From: Bacteroidota bacterium | GTDB taxonomy: Bacteria; Bacteroidota; Bacteroidia; Bacteroidales; F082 | Direction: 5' to 3' | NCBI GenBank assembly: GCA_018830105.1 | Contig: JAHJTC010000012.1 | Coordinates: 62,001-126,000 of the forward strand | Length of the DNA stretch: 64,000 nucleotides | Shown here: positions 8,736 to 16,549 of the stretch, piece by piece | Layout: every line of letters starts with the position of its first letter | How positions within the stretch are numbered: position 1 is the stretch's first letter | The notes under the pieces: model-generated | What the model saw: the letters and a program-made list of their open reading frames with translations, nothing else | Told to the model about the DNA's origin: nothing | The model's database searches: none | Position numbers and translations under genes: made by a program

Positions 8736-9803
8736 TTAATTATCAGCGCAGCTCATGCTACGCGGATACATTGCAGTTGCCTTTCGGTATTCCACCGGAA
8801 TCCTACTCAGGAATTCAACGGCATTGCAAACCCCATTGATTAACTCGAAATTATCCGATTCATTAAATGCTTTTATATTTTCTTTCAGCTGCGGATTTGC
8901 ATCTATATCCAAAAAATATTCAGGTGATTTGCAACGAAAATCAAAATCACCAAGCTTTATCTCACGCAGTTTATCATTGGCCATAGTGCGATAAAAAATG
9001 CATCTGTTGGCCTGATCATAAACGATGCTCCATTGCGTTTGCCCCTCTTGCGCCACAGCTTGCAGCACATTAAAAGAGGCATCAACAGCACTTTCTTCGG
9101 CAGGCATTTTGTCTAATAAAGATACTGCCGTTGCGAATCGTCCGGATGAATTTTCAACCCATGGACTGAAAGCTGCGTTGTTATCTACTTGCTTTTTGCT
9201 TACAAAATCGACTGAAACTTCATAACTACAATTAGCCAACACCTTATAAGGCAGGTTTTCGCCTTTATGTACTACCATTTCACCTTCAAAAAACTCAATT
9301 GTAGCTACAGTGCCGTTTGCGTCGGCAACCAGAAAATGCAAAGTAGCGATTGAGGCGTCAGCAATACGAACTATTCGGTCGCTATCAATAATATCCTCGA
9401 CGGATTCAGCCATATCCAACTGATATTGTATCCATTGCAATTCAGAGAGTGCTGCCCGGCTATCCTTTTCCGGATATTTTGCCTCCTGATGCCACATCTG
9501 TTCGATTATCAGCCCCGCTTCATTCATTCCGCCATAAGGAAATTCGCGGCCAATCTGGTTAAAACTGATGCTTCCAAAACGCGAAACCCAACTAAAAACA
9601 GCTTCACCCTCAGGTGCCATCGATGATTTAATCGTATTTGCTTTATTGATTTCAATATGTGCCATACCGGCCGGAAAATCAAAATTGCGACCAAAAAAAA
9701 GTTGTCCATCTGCGTTGTTATAAACGAAAGTAGTGCAAGGGAAAACTGCAAGAAAAGGCAATAACAAAAGCGTTGACAGTAATAATTTTTTATAAATTTT
9801 CAT
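8736..9803 (-). CDS. Linear amide C-N hydrolase, choloylglycine hydrolase/penicillin acylase-like
   Basis: Ntn-fold amidase of 355 residues. A signal peptide runs to residue 22 and Cys23 follows in PCTTFVYNN; maturation there would expose the catalytic N-terminal Cys. GQLFFGRNFDFP supplies the conserved Arg and Asp, and YGGMNEAGLIIEQMW matches the family core. Members cleave conjugated bile salts, penicillin V, acyl-homoserine lactones or related amides; the substrate here cannot be told. An alternative reading is a lipoprotein acylated on Cys23, but the residues before it (AVFP) make a poor lipobox. Confidence 0.83.
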   Translation of the reverse strand: MKIYKKLLLSTLLLLPFLAVFPCTTFVYNNADGQLFFGRNFDFPAGMAHIEINKANTIKSSMAPEGEAVFSWVSRFGSISFNQIGREFPYGGMNEAGLIIEQMWHQEAKYPEKDSRAALSELQWIQYQLDMAESVEDIIDSDRIVRIADASIATLHFLVADANGTVATIEFFEGEMVVHKGENLPYKVLANCSYEVSVDFVSKKQVDNNAAFSPWVENSSGRFATAVSLLDKMPAEESAVDASFNVLQAVAQEGQTQWSIVYDQANRCIFYRTMANDKLREIKLGDFDFRCKSPEYFLDIDANPQLKENIKAFNESDNFELINGVCNAVEFLSRIPVEYRKATAMYPRSMSCADN

Positions 9804-9850
9804 CCTGATTAATTTTAAAACTGGGAATTGAGGAAGCGATCATGAGCGGA

Positions 9851-10411
9851 CTAACTTAATGGGTGCGGGTAAGCTGAAAGAAACTTTCTGTAAACTATTT
9901 TCTTGTTTGGAATATCATAGAGTTCAATAACAGGGGTTTCCGGATTTAAACCGCGCATTTTTACAAAATTCTTCATGCCAGGATACACTTTAAATAGGCC
10001 CAGCAAAACCGACAGTTTTCCTTTGTAAGGGAATTCTGCTACGAGGTAATCTCCCTCCGGTAATTGTTTAATTTTCAAGTTTTTATGTTGTGATAATTGT
10101 TTAGCATCCTCAGCTGAAATCACACAACCGGCATCAGCCCTGAGCTGATCGGCAGCAACCTTTTCAGGATTATCATAGTAAATTCCAATACCTTGAAAAG
10201 TATGCAGCTGATGCGAGTCGAGCAGTTGCTGATAAACCTCATCCATTACCACTGCTGATTGCTTATAATCGCCCCGAAAGGATCGAAAGGCAATCCATTC
10301 GCCACCTGTATGAAACTGATTAAAGCTGATACGCTTAAATGCTCCAAAATATCCGAAAATGATCAGACTAATCAGCAGTAATCCCAGAAAACTTAAAAGA
10401 ATTATTTTCAT
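9851..10411 (-). CDS. Membrane-anchored GyrI-like/effector-binding domain protein
   Basis: Protein of 186 residues with an N-terminal membrane segment (MKIILLSFLGLLLISLIIFG) and a domain that resembles GyrI/AraC effector-binding folds, seen in GGEWIAFRSFRGDYKQSA, GIGIYYDNPEKVAADQLRADAG and LPEGDYLVAEFPYKG. Such domains bind small hydrophobic molecules. The frame could extend to a TTG at 10423, but the ATG at 10411 begins directly at the membrane segment. It lies downstream of nrfA behind a terminator, so it probably has its own promoter. Confidence 0.6.
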   Translation of the reverse strand: MKIILLSFLGLLLISLIIFGYFGAFKRISFNQFHTGGEWIAFRSFRGDYKQSAVVMDEVYQQLLDSHQLHTFQGIGIYYDNPEKVAADQLRADAGCVISAEDAKQLSQHKNLKIKQLPEGDYLVAEFPYKGKLSVLLGLFKVYPGMKNFVKMRGLNPETPVIELYDIPNKKIVYRKFLSAYPHPLS

Positions 10412-10541
10412 ATTGAAATCCAAATTTGATGTTCATTTGTTAACAATGGATATGCCAAATTTTTTATGTCATTATCATTCTATAGGTTACACAACTCTAT
10501 GACTGTTTATAATTATGCCTGTTCAATAAATCGTATCATCG

Positions 10542-10568
10542 CGAACACCATTTGTTCGTTTTCGAACA
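10542..10568. promoter_or_regulatory. Three alternating CGAACA/TGTTCG half-sites
   Basis: CGAACA (10542-10547), TGTTCG (10553-10558) and CGAACA (10563-10568) alternate in orientation with 5- and 4-nt spacers, giving two overlapping perfect inverted repeats. They lie about 130-155 bp upstream of the GyrI-like gene and just past the nrfA terminator. The arrangement looks like an operator for a dimeric repressor, but could be a folded RNA end. Confidence 0.4.
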
Positions 10569-10608
10569 AAAAAAAAGAATCCCGAGTTCTGTATAAAAAC
10601 CCGGGATT
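10568..10608 (-). terminator. Rho-independent terminator of nrfHA
   Basis: AATCCCGAGTT (10578-10588) pairs with AACCCGGGATT (10598-10608) with a single mismatch across a 9-nt loop. On the minus strand the hairpin is followed by nine T residues (the A-run at 10568-10576). It lies 25 bp past the nrfA stop. Confidence 0.85.
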
Positions 10609-10632
10609 AACAAGAAGCTTTAAATAAAAGTT

Positions 10633-12153
10633 TTACTCATTCAATACAACATCGTAGGTGGCTTCTCTTTCGGCAGCCTTCTTTTTCCATACCGGAACGA
10701 TTTCTTTCAGGAATTTATCCTTTTCAGCTTTCAATTTTTCCATTGGCAAACCAATATACTCCTGAGCTTTTTCTTTTGTAGAAATATCAGGATAAGCGAT
10801 TTCGCGGTTAATGCCTTTGCTTGCCAGCAGACGCGCCAATTTTATGCGTGCACTTTGGGCTTCGTTGATTGATTTACCCAATATTCTGGCACTCTCGACC
10901 GGTGAATGGAACGACCCTCCATGAGAAGCCGCAACATAATCCCAGAACCACTGTCCCACACGAATATCATACAGAATGTCTTGCATTTCGTCTAAGGTTG
11001 CACCATTATCCCAGGCTAATCCGGCTTCAACATGTGCGCGGGTGAGCAATTCTTCTGCTTTTTTGCGCAGCTCCAAAACCTTATCTTGTCGATCATAAAC
11101 GTTTTTCATCAAGGTTTCTTCACTTTCCCGATGACAGGTTTGACAGGCCTGTGAGATATATTTCAAGGGAGAAGTTACATGATGATTGGAATATTTTATT
11201 CCACCTTCACTTACATACGGCATATGACAATCAGCGCAGGAAACCCCGCGTTCGGCATGAATTCCGGTGGTATAAACCTCGTAATCAGGATGCTGGGCTT
11301 TCAACATTGGTGCTTTTGAGATTGCATGTGTCCAATCGCTGAAACCCATATCATCATAATACTTGAGCATATCTTCCGGCTCAAAACCATTTACCCACGG
11401 AAAAGTAAGGTAGTTGGGACGTTCTTGCTTATTTTCGTTGTTAAAGTAGTATTCCACATGACATTGCGCACAAACGAGCGAACGCATTTTCTGATGTGTT
11501 GCCTGCGAGATATCTTCACCCCTGGCTTCAAATGCTTCGACCAAAGCAGGCCGCGAAATGGCCAGATCCATAGTTTCAGGGTTATGGCAATCGGCACAGC
11601 CAATCGAATTGCTGATTTCCATACCATGTTTCGCCCATTTTCCTTTGTAGAACTCGGCAGGTCCGCCTAACTCATTCATCATGCGTGGCACATCAGGGCT
11701 TTTACAGGTCCAGCAAGTGCTCGGCATTGGCCCTTCATTGGGCGCCAAAGGTCCGCCGGTTCTGAGCGTATTGTTAATATCTTCAATGGCATAGGAGTGG
11801 CCTCTGCCTTGATTATAATCCTTTGAAAAACCATAGCCTGCCCACATAACAACTAATTCCGGGCTTTCTTCCAGCACATCACGCATAGCATTTCCACCAT
11901 GGGGTGTACGAAAATCCGTTTGTTGTGTTTTGCGGTAAGTCTCAAACTCTTTGGGAAAATTTTTGCCCCAGACTTCGTTGCGTGGTTCAAATTCATTGAG
12001 TTTTACTTTGGGTTTGTAGGCAAAAATCGCTTCGGCTCTTCTTTCGGTAATCGAAGAAACCAATAACCCAAGAAAAAATACGACAGCGAGGGTAACAATA
12101 AACAGCGTCCAGTTTACCCAGGGACTTCTTCTTTTAGTCTTCAATGTGCTCAT
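10633..12153 (-). CDS. nrfA: Ammonia-forming cytochrome c nitrite reductase catalytic subunit
   Basis: Pentahaem enzyme that reduces nitrite to ammonium with six electrons; it can also reduce nitric oxide and hydroxylamine. The catalytic haem motif is the lysine-ligated CWTCK near residue 146, followed by four CxxCH sites (CADCH, CAQCH, CADCH, CQTCH). One N-terminal membrane anchor (about residues 13-34) holds it outside the cytoplasmic membrane. Length (506) fits the family. It begins 24 bp after nrfH and ends at a strong terminator. Nearby hcp and the Rrf2 gene fit a nitrosative stress role as well as respiration. Confidence 0.97.
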   Translation of the reverse strand: MSTLKTKRRSPWVNWTLFIVTLAVVFFLGLLVSSITERRAEAIFAYKPKVKLNEFEPRNEVWGKNFPKEFETYRKTQQTDFRTPHGGNAMRDVLEESPELVVMWAGYGFSKDYNQGRGHSYAIEDINNTLRTGGPLAPNEGPMPSTCWTCKSPDVPRMMNELGGPAEFYKGKWAKHGMEISNSIGCADCHNPETMDLAISRPALVEAFEARGEDISQATHQKMRSLVCAQCHVEYYFNNENKQERPNYLTFPWVNGFEPEDMLKYYDDMGFSDWTHAISKAPMLKAQHPDYEVYTTGIHAERGVSCADCHMPYVSEGGIKYSNHHVTSPLKYISQACQTCHRESEETLMKNVYDRQDKVLELRKKAEELLTRAHVEAGLAWDNGATLDEMQDILYDIRVGQWFWDYVAASHGGSFHSPVESARILGKSINEAQSARIKLARLLASKGINREIAYPDISTKEKAQEYIGLPMEKLKAEKDKFLKEIVPVWKKKAAEREATYDVVLNE

Positions 12154-12177
12154 ATTTAAAATTATTATGGTTCATGC

Positions 12178-12762
12178 TTATTTTTGGTTTATCATCTCAT
12201 TTAGCCAGGATGGAACAGGCGAAGGTAACATAGGCACTCGCGCATAGGGTGTACTCGACAGGCTTTTTACCCTTCCGTGAGGAACTTCCCTGTGACATTC
12301 CCAGCACAAACGTTCTTCAAACTTATGATGAAAGGTTTCGGTTTGGACAAGTAGTTTGCTATCGGTGATCAGATTGCTATGGCATCGAATGCAGTTTTCC
12401 TGTACCACTCCGATACCTGCTTCTTTGATAAAGATATTCTGAGGTTCAAGGCGCAGGGTAAACATTGTGGCATGACGCGCGCCATCCATCGCTTTAAAAT
12501 AATAGGTGCGAAAAATATTATCATGCGGCACATGGCAATCGTTACAGTTGGCCACCTCCCTGTGTGAACTATGCTGCCAGGTTGCATATTGTGGCGCCAT
12601 AATATGACAATTCACGCAAGTTTCAGGTGCATCAGAGAGGTATGAATAGGCTTTGCTTGAGTAAAATGCGTAAAAAGCAAGCCCTGCTATGGCTCCCATC
12701 ATAATGACGACAGCAACTTGCCATTGCGGAGGAGGAATAATTCGTTTTATCAACTGCTTCAT
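12178..12762 (-). CDS. nrfH: Cytochrome c nitrite reductase small subunit, quinol-oxidising
   Basis: NapC/NirT-family tetrahaem protein of 194 residues that takes electrons from menaquinol and passes them to NrfA. One N-terminal membrane helix (about residues 15-36) is followed by four CxxCH motifs: CVNCH (Cys49), CNDCH, CIRCH and CWECH. First gene of the nrfHA unit, with a well-formed promoter upstream and nrfA 24 bp downstream. Cytochrome c maturation genes, which are often near nrfHA in Bacteroidetes, are not in this window. Confidence 0.95.
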   Translation of the reverse strand: MKQLIKRIIPPPQWQVAVVIMMGAIAGLAFYAFYSSKAYSYLSDAPETCVNCHIMAPQYATWQHSSHREVANCNDCHVPHDNIFRTYYFKAMDGARHATMFTLRLEPQNIFIKEAGIGVVQENCIRCHSNLITDSKLLVQTETFHHKFEERLCWECHREVPHGRVKSLSSTPYARVPMLPSPVPSWLNEMINQK

Positions 12763-12823
12763 ACTGTTTAGTCTTAGTTACTCTTCTATTTAAGTAATCA
12801 AGTATTTAAATTCAAATAAGAAA

Positions 12824-12855
12824 CAAATATAACTATTAATAGCTCAAAACGCAAA
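12824..12855 (-). promoter_or_regulatory. nrfHA promoter with palindromic leader element
   Basis: On the minus strand TATATTTG (12824-12831) fits the TAnnTTTG -7 box and TTTG (12852-12855) the -33 box with a 20-nt spacer, a close match to the Bacteroidetes consensus. The predicted start is near 12817. Just downstream, 12789-12810 (TTTAAGTAAT...ATTTAAA) is a partly symmetric AT-rich element with ATTACTT in its complement, suitable as an operator in the leader. Confidence 0.65.
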
Positions 12856-12889
12856 AAATTCTTGCGCTGAGCGGCTATTTAAAAAGGTT

Positions 12890-14395
12890 CTAAATTGGCT
12901 TTCTGTGTTGATACTTCTTCCACCAGCGAATAAGTCCCGAACTCAGAATAAGCAACAGTGCCAAGCCAAAAAGCGGGATAATAAGGATATAGAAATCCCC
13001 CATCACTCCCTGAAAAAATCGCCCGGTATGCACCTCCAGTGCGAGATTCCATAAGGGCATTGGTGCATCAGAAATCGCTGGTGGCATGGCAATATGTTTA
13101 TTTATCAATCCACGATTGTAGTCGAAAACCAGATTACGCCCGGGTAAACGAATCATGCCGGAAATCATATGAGTGCCTATTGGCGATCCTGCACTGGTTT
13201 TCACTTCGGGGACTTCACCGGTGATCATATCGCGTACATAATCTGAACCGGGCTGCCATAAAAACAAACCATTGAATGATCCAACAACAAACATTTCAGT
13301 TTGCAGCTGCTCAAAAACATTTATACCCATTACAGAAAGCGGCGGCTGCGTTTTAAAAGGAATCAGCGGTCCTGACATATCGGCGCGGGCTTTATACAAG
13401 CCTTCGTTGGTGCCGATCAGCCAATAACCTCCGGACTCATTCCAATGTATCAGGCGCAATTTGTCGTGCCACGGATTTGGATCACTCAAGGTAGAAAATG
13501 GTATTTTGCCCACCTTTGAATCAGCAATTGCAATTAATAAAGGCGGACGCAAGAAAATGCCTGTCAGCGTATTAAAGATCAAAAACCCGACAATCCAGAT
13601 ACCAATTTTATTGTGCCACTTTTGGTTGAAGCGCAGCTGATTGACCCAAGCCTTGACGGATTTGGCTTTATTTCTGCGACTTTTAATCCACTTTGGATAA
13701 AAGAAATAAATAAATCCACTCACAACCAAAAACACCAGCAACACTGCCAGCAAATCAACCAGAAGAACACCGGCTGTACCATAAATTTCACCACTATGTA
13801 GCACCCATAAGGTTCGGAATAAAGATACACGACCATCGTCATCAATAGCACGCGGCAATTCGATCAGGTCAAATTCAACGGCTTTACGATCATCATCAGC
13901 AATAATTATCTCGGAACGGCTTAAAAAAACCATTTTGTCGCCACGGGCAGTTATATCAACAATCCGGTTGTCGTGCAAATCCAGCGGTATCCTTTGCCAT
14001 TTTTGTTCCCAATTTGAAAACAGATAGAGCCCAGACTGCGAAGCTGCAAAAATATTTCCCTGTCGGCTTTTGAAAAGTTTGTTGATTTTCCTGCTATCAG
14101 ATCCAATCTTAATACCTTGATTAAATGACTGATAGCTACTAAAGGAAGTGTCAGTAAGCCAAATTCCGACATTCCCATAAATCAATAAACTATCACCACC
14201 TAATTGGATTCCGCCACGTATGGCAGCATTATTCCAGTTATTATACTGATAAGCTTCCGGAAGCCAGTTTCGGCTAACATCAACCGAGCTAAGCAGCTGA
14301 CGGTGATTCAATACAATTCCGGAAATGGCCCAAAGAATCACAAAAACACCCAAAATAAGCGAAAACCATTTATGTATCCATTTCCATTTTCTCAT
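12890..14395 (-). CDS. PepSY-associated membrane protein
   Basis: Inner-membrane protein of 501 residues. RKWKWIHKWFSLILGVFVILWAISGIVLNH is the typical first helix of PepSY-TM proteins, with a His-rich turn that may bind haem; further helices lie near residues 210-230, 265-290 and 465-490. Long periplasmic stretches contain repeated strand motifs (IYGNVGIWL, GLYLFS, FNGLFLW) that look like part of a beta-propeller. Related proteins are thought to act in electron transfer or ferric reduction. It ends 128 bp before nrfH and may hand electrons to the same anaerobic respiratory pathway; that is inference. Confidence 0.75.
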   Translation of the reverse strand: MRKWKWIHKWFSLILGVFVILWAISGIVLNHRQLLSSVDVSRNWLPEAYQYNNWNNAAIRGGIQLGGDSLLIYGNVGIWLTDTSFSSYQSFNQGIKIGSDSRKINKLFKSRQGNIFAASQSGLYLFSNWEQKWQRIPLDLHDNRIVDITARGDKMVFLSRSEIIIADDDRKAVEFDLIELPRAIDDDGRVSLFRTLWVLHSGEIYGTAGVLLVDLLAVLLVFLVVSGFIYFFYPKWIKSRRNKAKSVKAWVNQLRFNQKWHNKIGIWIVGFLIFNTLTGIFLRPPLLIAIADSKVGKIPFSTLSDPNPWHDKLRLIHWNESGGYWLIGTNEGLYKARADMSGPLIPFKTQPPLSVMGINVFEQLQTEMFVVGSFNGLFLWQPGSDYVRDMITGEVPEVKTSAGSPIGTHMISGMIRLPGRNLVFDYNRGLINKHIAMPPAISDAPMPLWNLALEVHTGRFFQGVMGDFYILIIPLFGLALLLILSSGLIRWWKKYQHRKPI

Positions 14396-14569
14396 ACTTA
14401 AAAACCCAGTTTTTGAATTGATTAGTTTTGGCTTAGCAGATTACTGTAAACGAGAAAAGTTTGGAATTTAGGCTGTATTGAAACCAAATGCCAGGCCAAA
14501 GCTTTGCACAAGGCCTTTCGGAATCAAATAATAGCTTCTATTCATGCAAACAATCATCAAAAACAACCC

Positions 14570-14818
14570 TCAGTAACTGATTCCGGCAGCTTTTATATTT
14601 GAAGGATCGAATGCATGACAAGGCGTTACAGCATACACCATATCGCAATTCGGGCAATGTGTTTCAAAGCAATCCATCTCGAAATCGTTGCCGCAGTTCT
14701 CGCAACTGAGCTCAAATGACATGGGCATCATTTGTTGGTCGAAGCCCATCTGCCGTATCTTATCGGCGACCATCTTGCCATTCTCAAAACTGGCAGAACA
14801 TCCATCGTGTGACATCAT
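14570..14818 (-). CDS. Small zinc-ribbon protein of the SBP/GTPase/ABC operon
   Basis: Protein of 82 residues not recognised as a named family. Cysteines are arranged as CENCG, then MDCFETHCPNCDMVY, then PCHAF, plus Cys7: two CxxC pairs of a zinc-ribbon or rubredoxin-like knuckle, with extra Cys/His ligands. No signal peptide. It starts 30 bp after the ABC ATPase stop on the same strand and is the last gene of the presumed four-gene operon. It could bind or deliver a metal, or act as a redox partner. Its fixed position next to two Cys-rich or ATPase partners is the main clue. Confidence 0.6.
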   Translation of the reverse strand: MMSHDGCSASFENGKMVADKIRQMGFDQQMMPMSFELSCENCGNDFEMDCFETHCPNCDMVYAVTPCHAFDPSNIKAAGISY

Positions 14819-14848
14819 GATTCTATTTTATTTAGTCAAATATTGTGG

Positions 14849-15856
14849 CTACGCTTCAGCTAAAACCTCTCCCCCGCGTAATCTTGCTCTCAAATTTTGC
14901 AGTTTCTGATCAGCCATTTCGAGTTGCTTTAGCATGGCCTTTTCGCCTTCAGTTGTCTGAATAATTTTGTGTATTCCTCCATTTTTAATCACAATACGTT
15001 GATCAGCCATCAAAGCTAAAATGGGATCATGTGTTGCCATCAGCACGATCTTATCCTCTCCGGTTAATATCTTCAAGGCTTTTTTGCGATCGATTCCGGC
15101 GTTCTCAATTTCATCAATCAGAACGACCGGCGACTGGCTAAGCAGCGCGGTATCAGCAATCATCAGCGCACGCGATTGCCCGCCGCTTAATGAAGTGATT
15201 GGCGTTTCGGGCAAAAACTTCTCACCAGCCAGCTCATTGGCAGCATCAATAATACGCTTGATAAGCACGTCTGCATTGGCTGCCATCCTGCTTTTGGCGT
15301 GTAATTCCAGAAATTCCTGTACACTTAAATCCATCACAAAATTCATGTTTTGCGACAACTGCGCTACAAGCTTCTTATTGCCTGAAAACCGCCAGCTGTT
15401 ATCTGGTTTTTCATTGTTAATCAATACTTTACGAAGTGTTGGTGTATCAGCCTGAGCTACCCATTCAATATCGGCAAGCAATCGGCTTTTACCAGACCCT
15501 GTTGGGCCAACAATACTTGTAATGGTTTTGGTCTTGAAAATGAGTTGCTCAAAATTTTCCGGATTCCCGCTTTTATCATTGCCGGGCAAAACAGTCAGTG
15601 TTTCTACACTTTTCTCCTTTTGACCCACAAAAGCTTCCATCTGACTGATAAAATCATGCAGCTGTTCTATAAAATCAGCTTTATCAAAAGCATGATCCTC
15701 TTGCTGCTCCTCATCAAGTTGATCAAGCAGTTCAATGAGTTTTTGCTGATGATTCTGTTTCAAAATCCAATTCTGACCTGCGAAAAACGACTCCAAAAAA
15801 GGATAAATTTTCAGCAGCTGTTGCGGACTATACTGTAATAATTCTTGTTGACTCAT
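14849..15856 (-). CDS. Stand-alone ABC ATPase with DUF1858-like N-terminal domain
   Basis: Cytosolic 335-residue ATPase. Walker A GPTGSGKS is at residues 117-124, the signature LSGGQ at 223-227, Walker B VVLIDEIENAGI from 244, and the switch His in ATHD at 276, so the ATPase is complete. The preceding ~75 residues (YSPQQLLKIYPFLESFFAG, then a helix of the DFIEQLHDFI type) resemble the DUF1858/ScdA_N fold and the N-terminus of the binding protein two genes upstream. No permease gene is present here, so a transporter role is doubtful. It starts 6 bp after the GTPase stop. Confidence 0.72.
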   Translation of the reverse strand: MSQQELLQYSPQQLLKIYPFLESFFAGQNWILKQNHQQKLIELLDQLDEEQQEDHAFDKADFIEQLHDFISQMEAFVGQKEKSVETLTVLPGNDKSGNPENFEQLIFKTKTITSIVGPTGSGKSRLLADIEWVAQADTPTLRKVLINNEKPDNSWRFSGNKKLVAQLSQNMNFVMDLSVQEFLELHAKSRMAANADVLIKRIIDAANELAGEKFLPETPITSLSGGQSRALMIADTALLSQSPVVLIDEIENAGIDRKKALKILTGEDKIVLMATHDPILALMADQRIVIKNGGIHKIIQTTEGEKAMLKQLEMADQKLQNLRARLRGGEVLAEA

Positions 15857-15862
15857 ACTGTT

Positions 15863-16549
15863 CTAAAGATTAATTTTCCGTACGTTGCCCATTTGATACG
15901 ACTCTCCAATACGGGTTTCGCCTAAACAATAGGAACATAGCGCAGAGGGCATTGAAAAACGTAATTTTTTACCTTTTAAGGTATCGATTTGTGTATTCTC
16001 ATCATACAATAATGTACTGAACTCGAAAGCTCCCTGTCCTGTCAAACCATTGATATGCATTATAATAGCTGATGGATTTACGGCATAAACGCCGGCAGCA
16101 AAAACCTCACGTTCTGCTTGTGAAACGATATCGCCCTTTGTTATTACAATAATATCAGCCATGCGTAACATAGGCCCAATTTTTTTTGGTGTATTGATCC
16201 CGCTCAGGTTGTCGATTACGCAAACCGCCTTTATTTCCTTGATATAAGGCGAACAACGGTTACACAGGCCGGCACTTTCAGAAATCAGCAAATCGAAGTT
16301 TTCTTTTATACCCCAATCGGTTACGGCTTCAATGTTCGAAACGAAATAATGATCGGGGCACAATGAACCTGAAAGGCCTTTTTTAACCGGAATTCCGGCT
16401 TTTTCATAAGCCAGATCATCATCGGTATGTAAGCAGTCGAATTTCACAGCACCAATTTTAACACCTCTTTTCATCAGGCTTTCGGCTGCTTTTAGGATAA
16501 CCGCAGTTTTTCCGGAAGAAGGTGGTCCTGAAATAGTTACTAAATTCAT
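15863..16549 (-). CDS. HypB/UreG-like P-loop GTPase with two CxxC motifs
   Basis: GTPase of 228 residues of the SIMIBI metallochaperone type. The P-loop is GPPSSGKT (8-15), KFDCLHTDDD (36-45) resembles the metal or switch I region of HypB/UreG, LLISESAGLCNRCSPY (87-102) is the switch II region carrying Cys96 and Cys99, and the base-specificity motif is TKGD (137-140). A second pair, CSYC, is at 205-208. The start overlaps the binding-protein stop by 4 bp and the ABC gene follows after 6 bp. Relatives insert Ni or load metal centres; here the delivered cofactor is unknown. Confidence 0.75.
   Translation of the reverse strand: MNLVTISGPPSSGKTAVILKAAESLMKRGVKIGAVKFDCLHTDDDLAYEKAGIPVKKGLSGSLCPDHYFVSNIEAVTDWGIKENFDLLISESAGLCNRCSPYIKEIKAVCVIDNLSGINTPKKIGPMLRMADIIVITKGDIVSQAEREVFAAGVYAVNPSAIIMHINGLTGQGAFEFSTLLYDENTQIDTLKGKKLRFSMPSALCSYCLGETRIGESYQMGNVRKINL

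Noticed and set aside
15021-15455. 144-residue open frame opposite the ABC ATPase gene
   Set aside because: It is a shadow of the real gene: no start context, no domain, low-complexity Ser/Ile-rich product.
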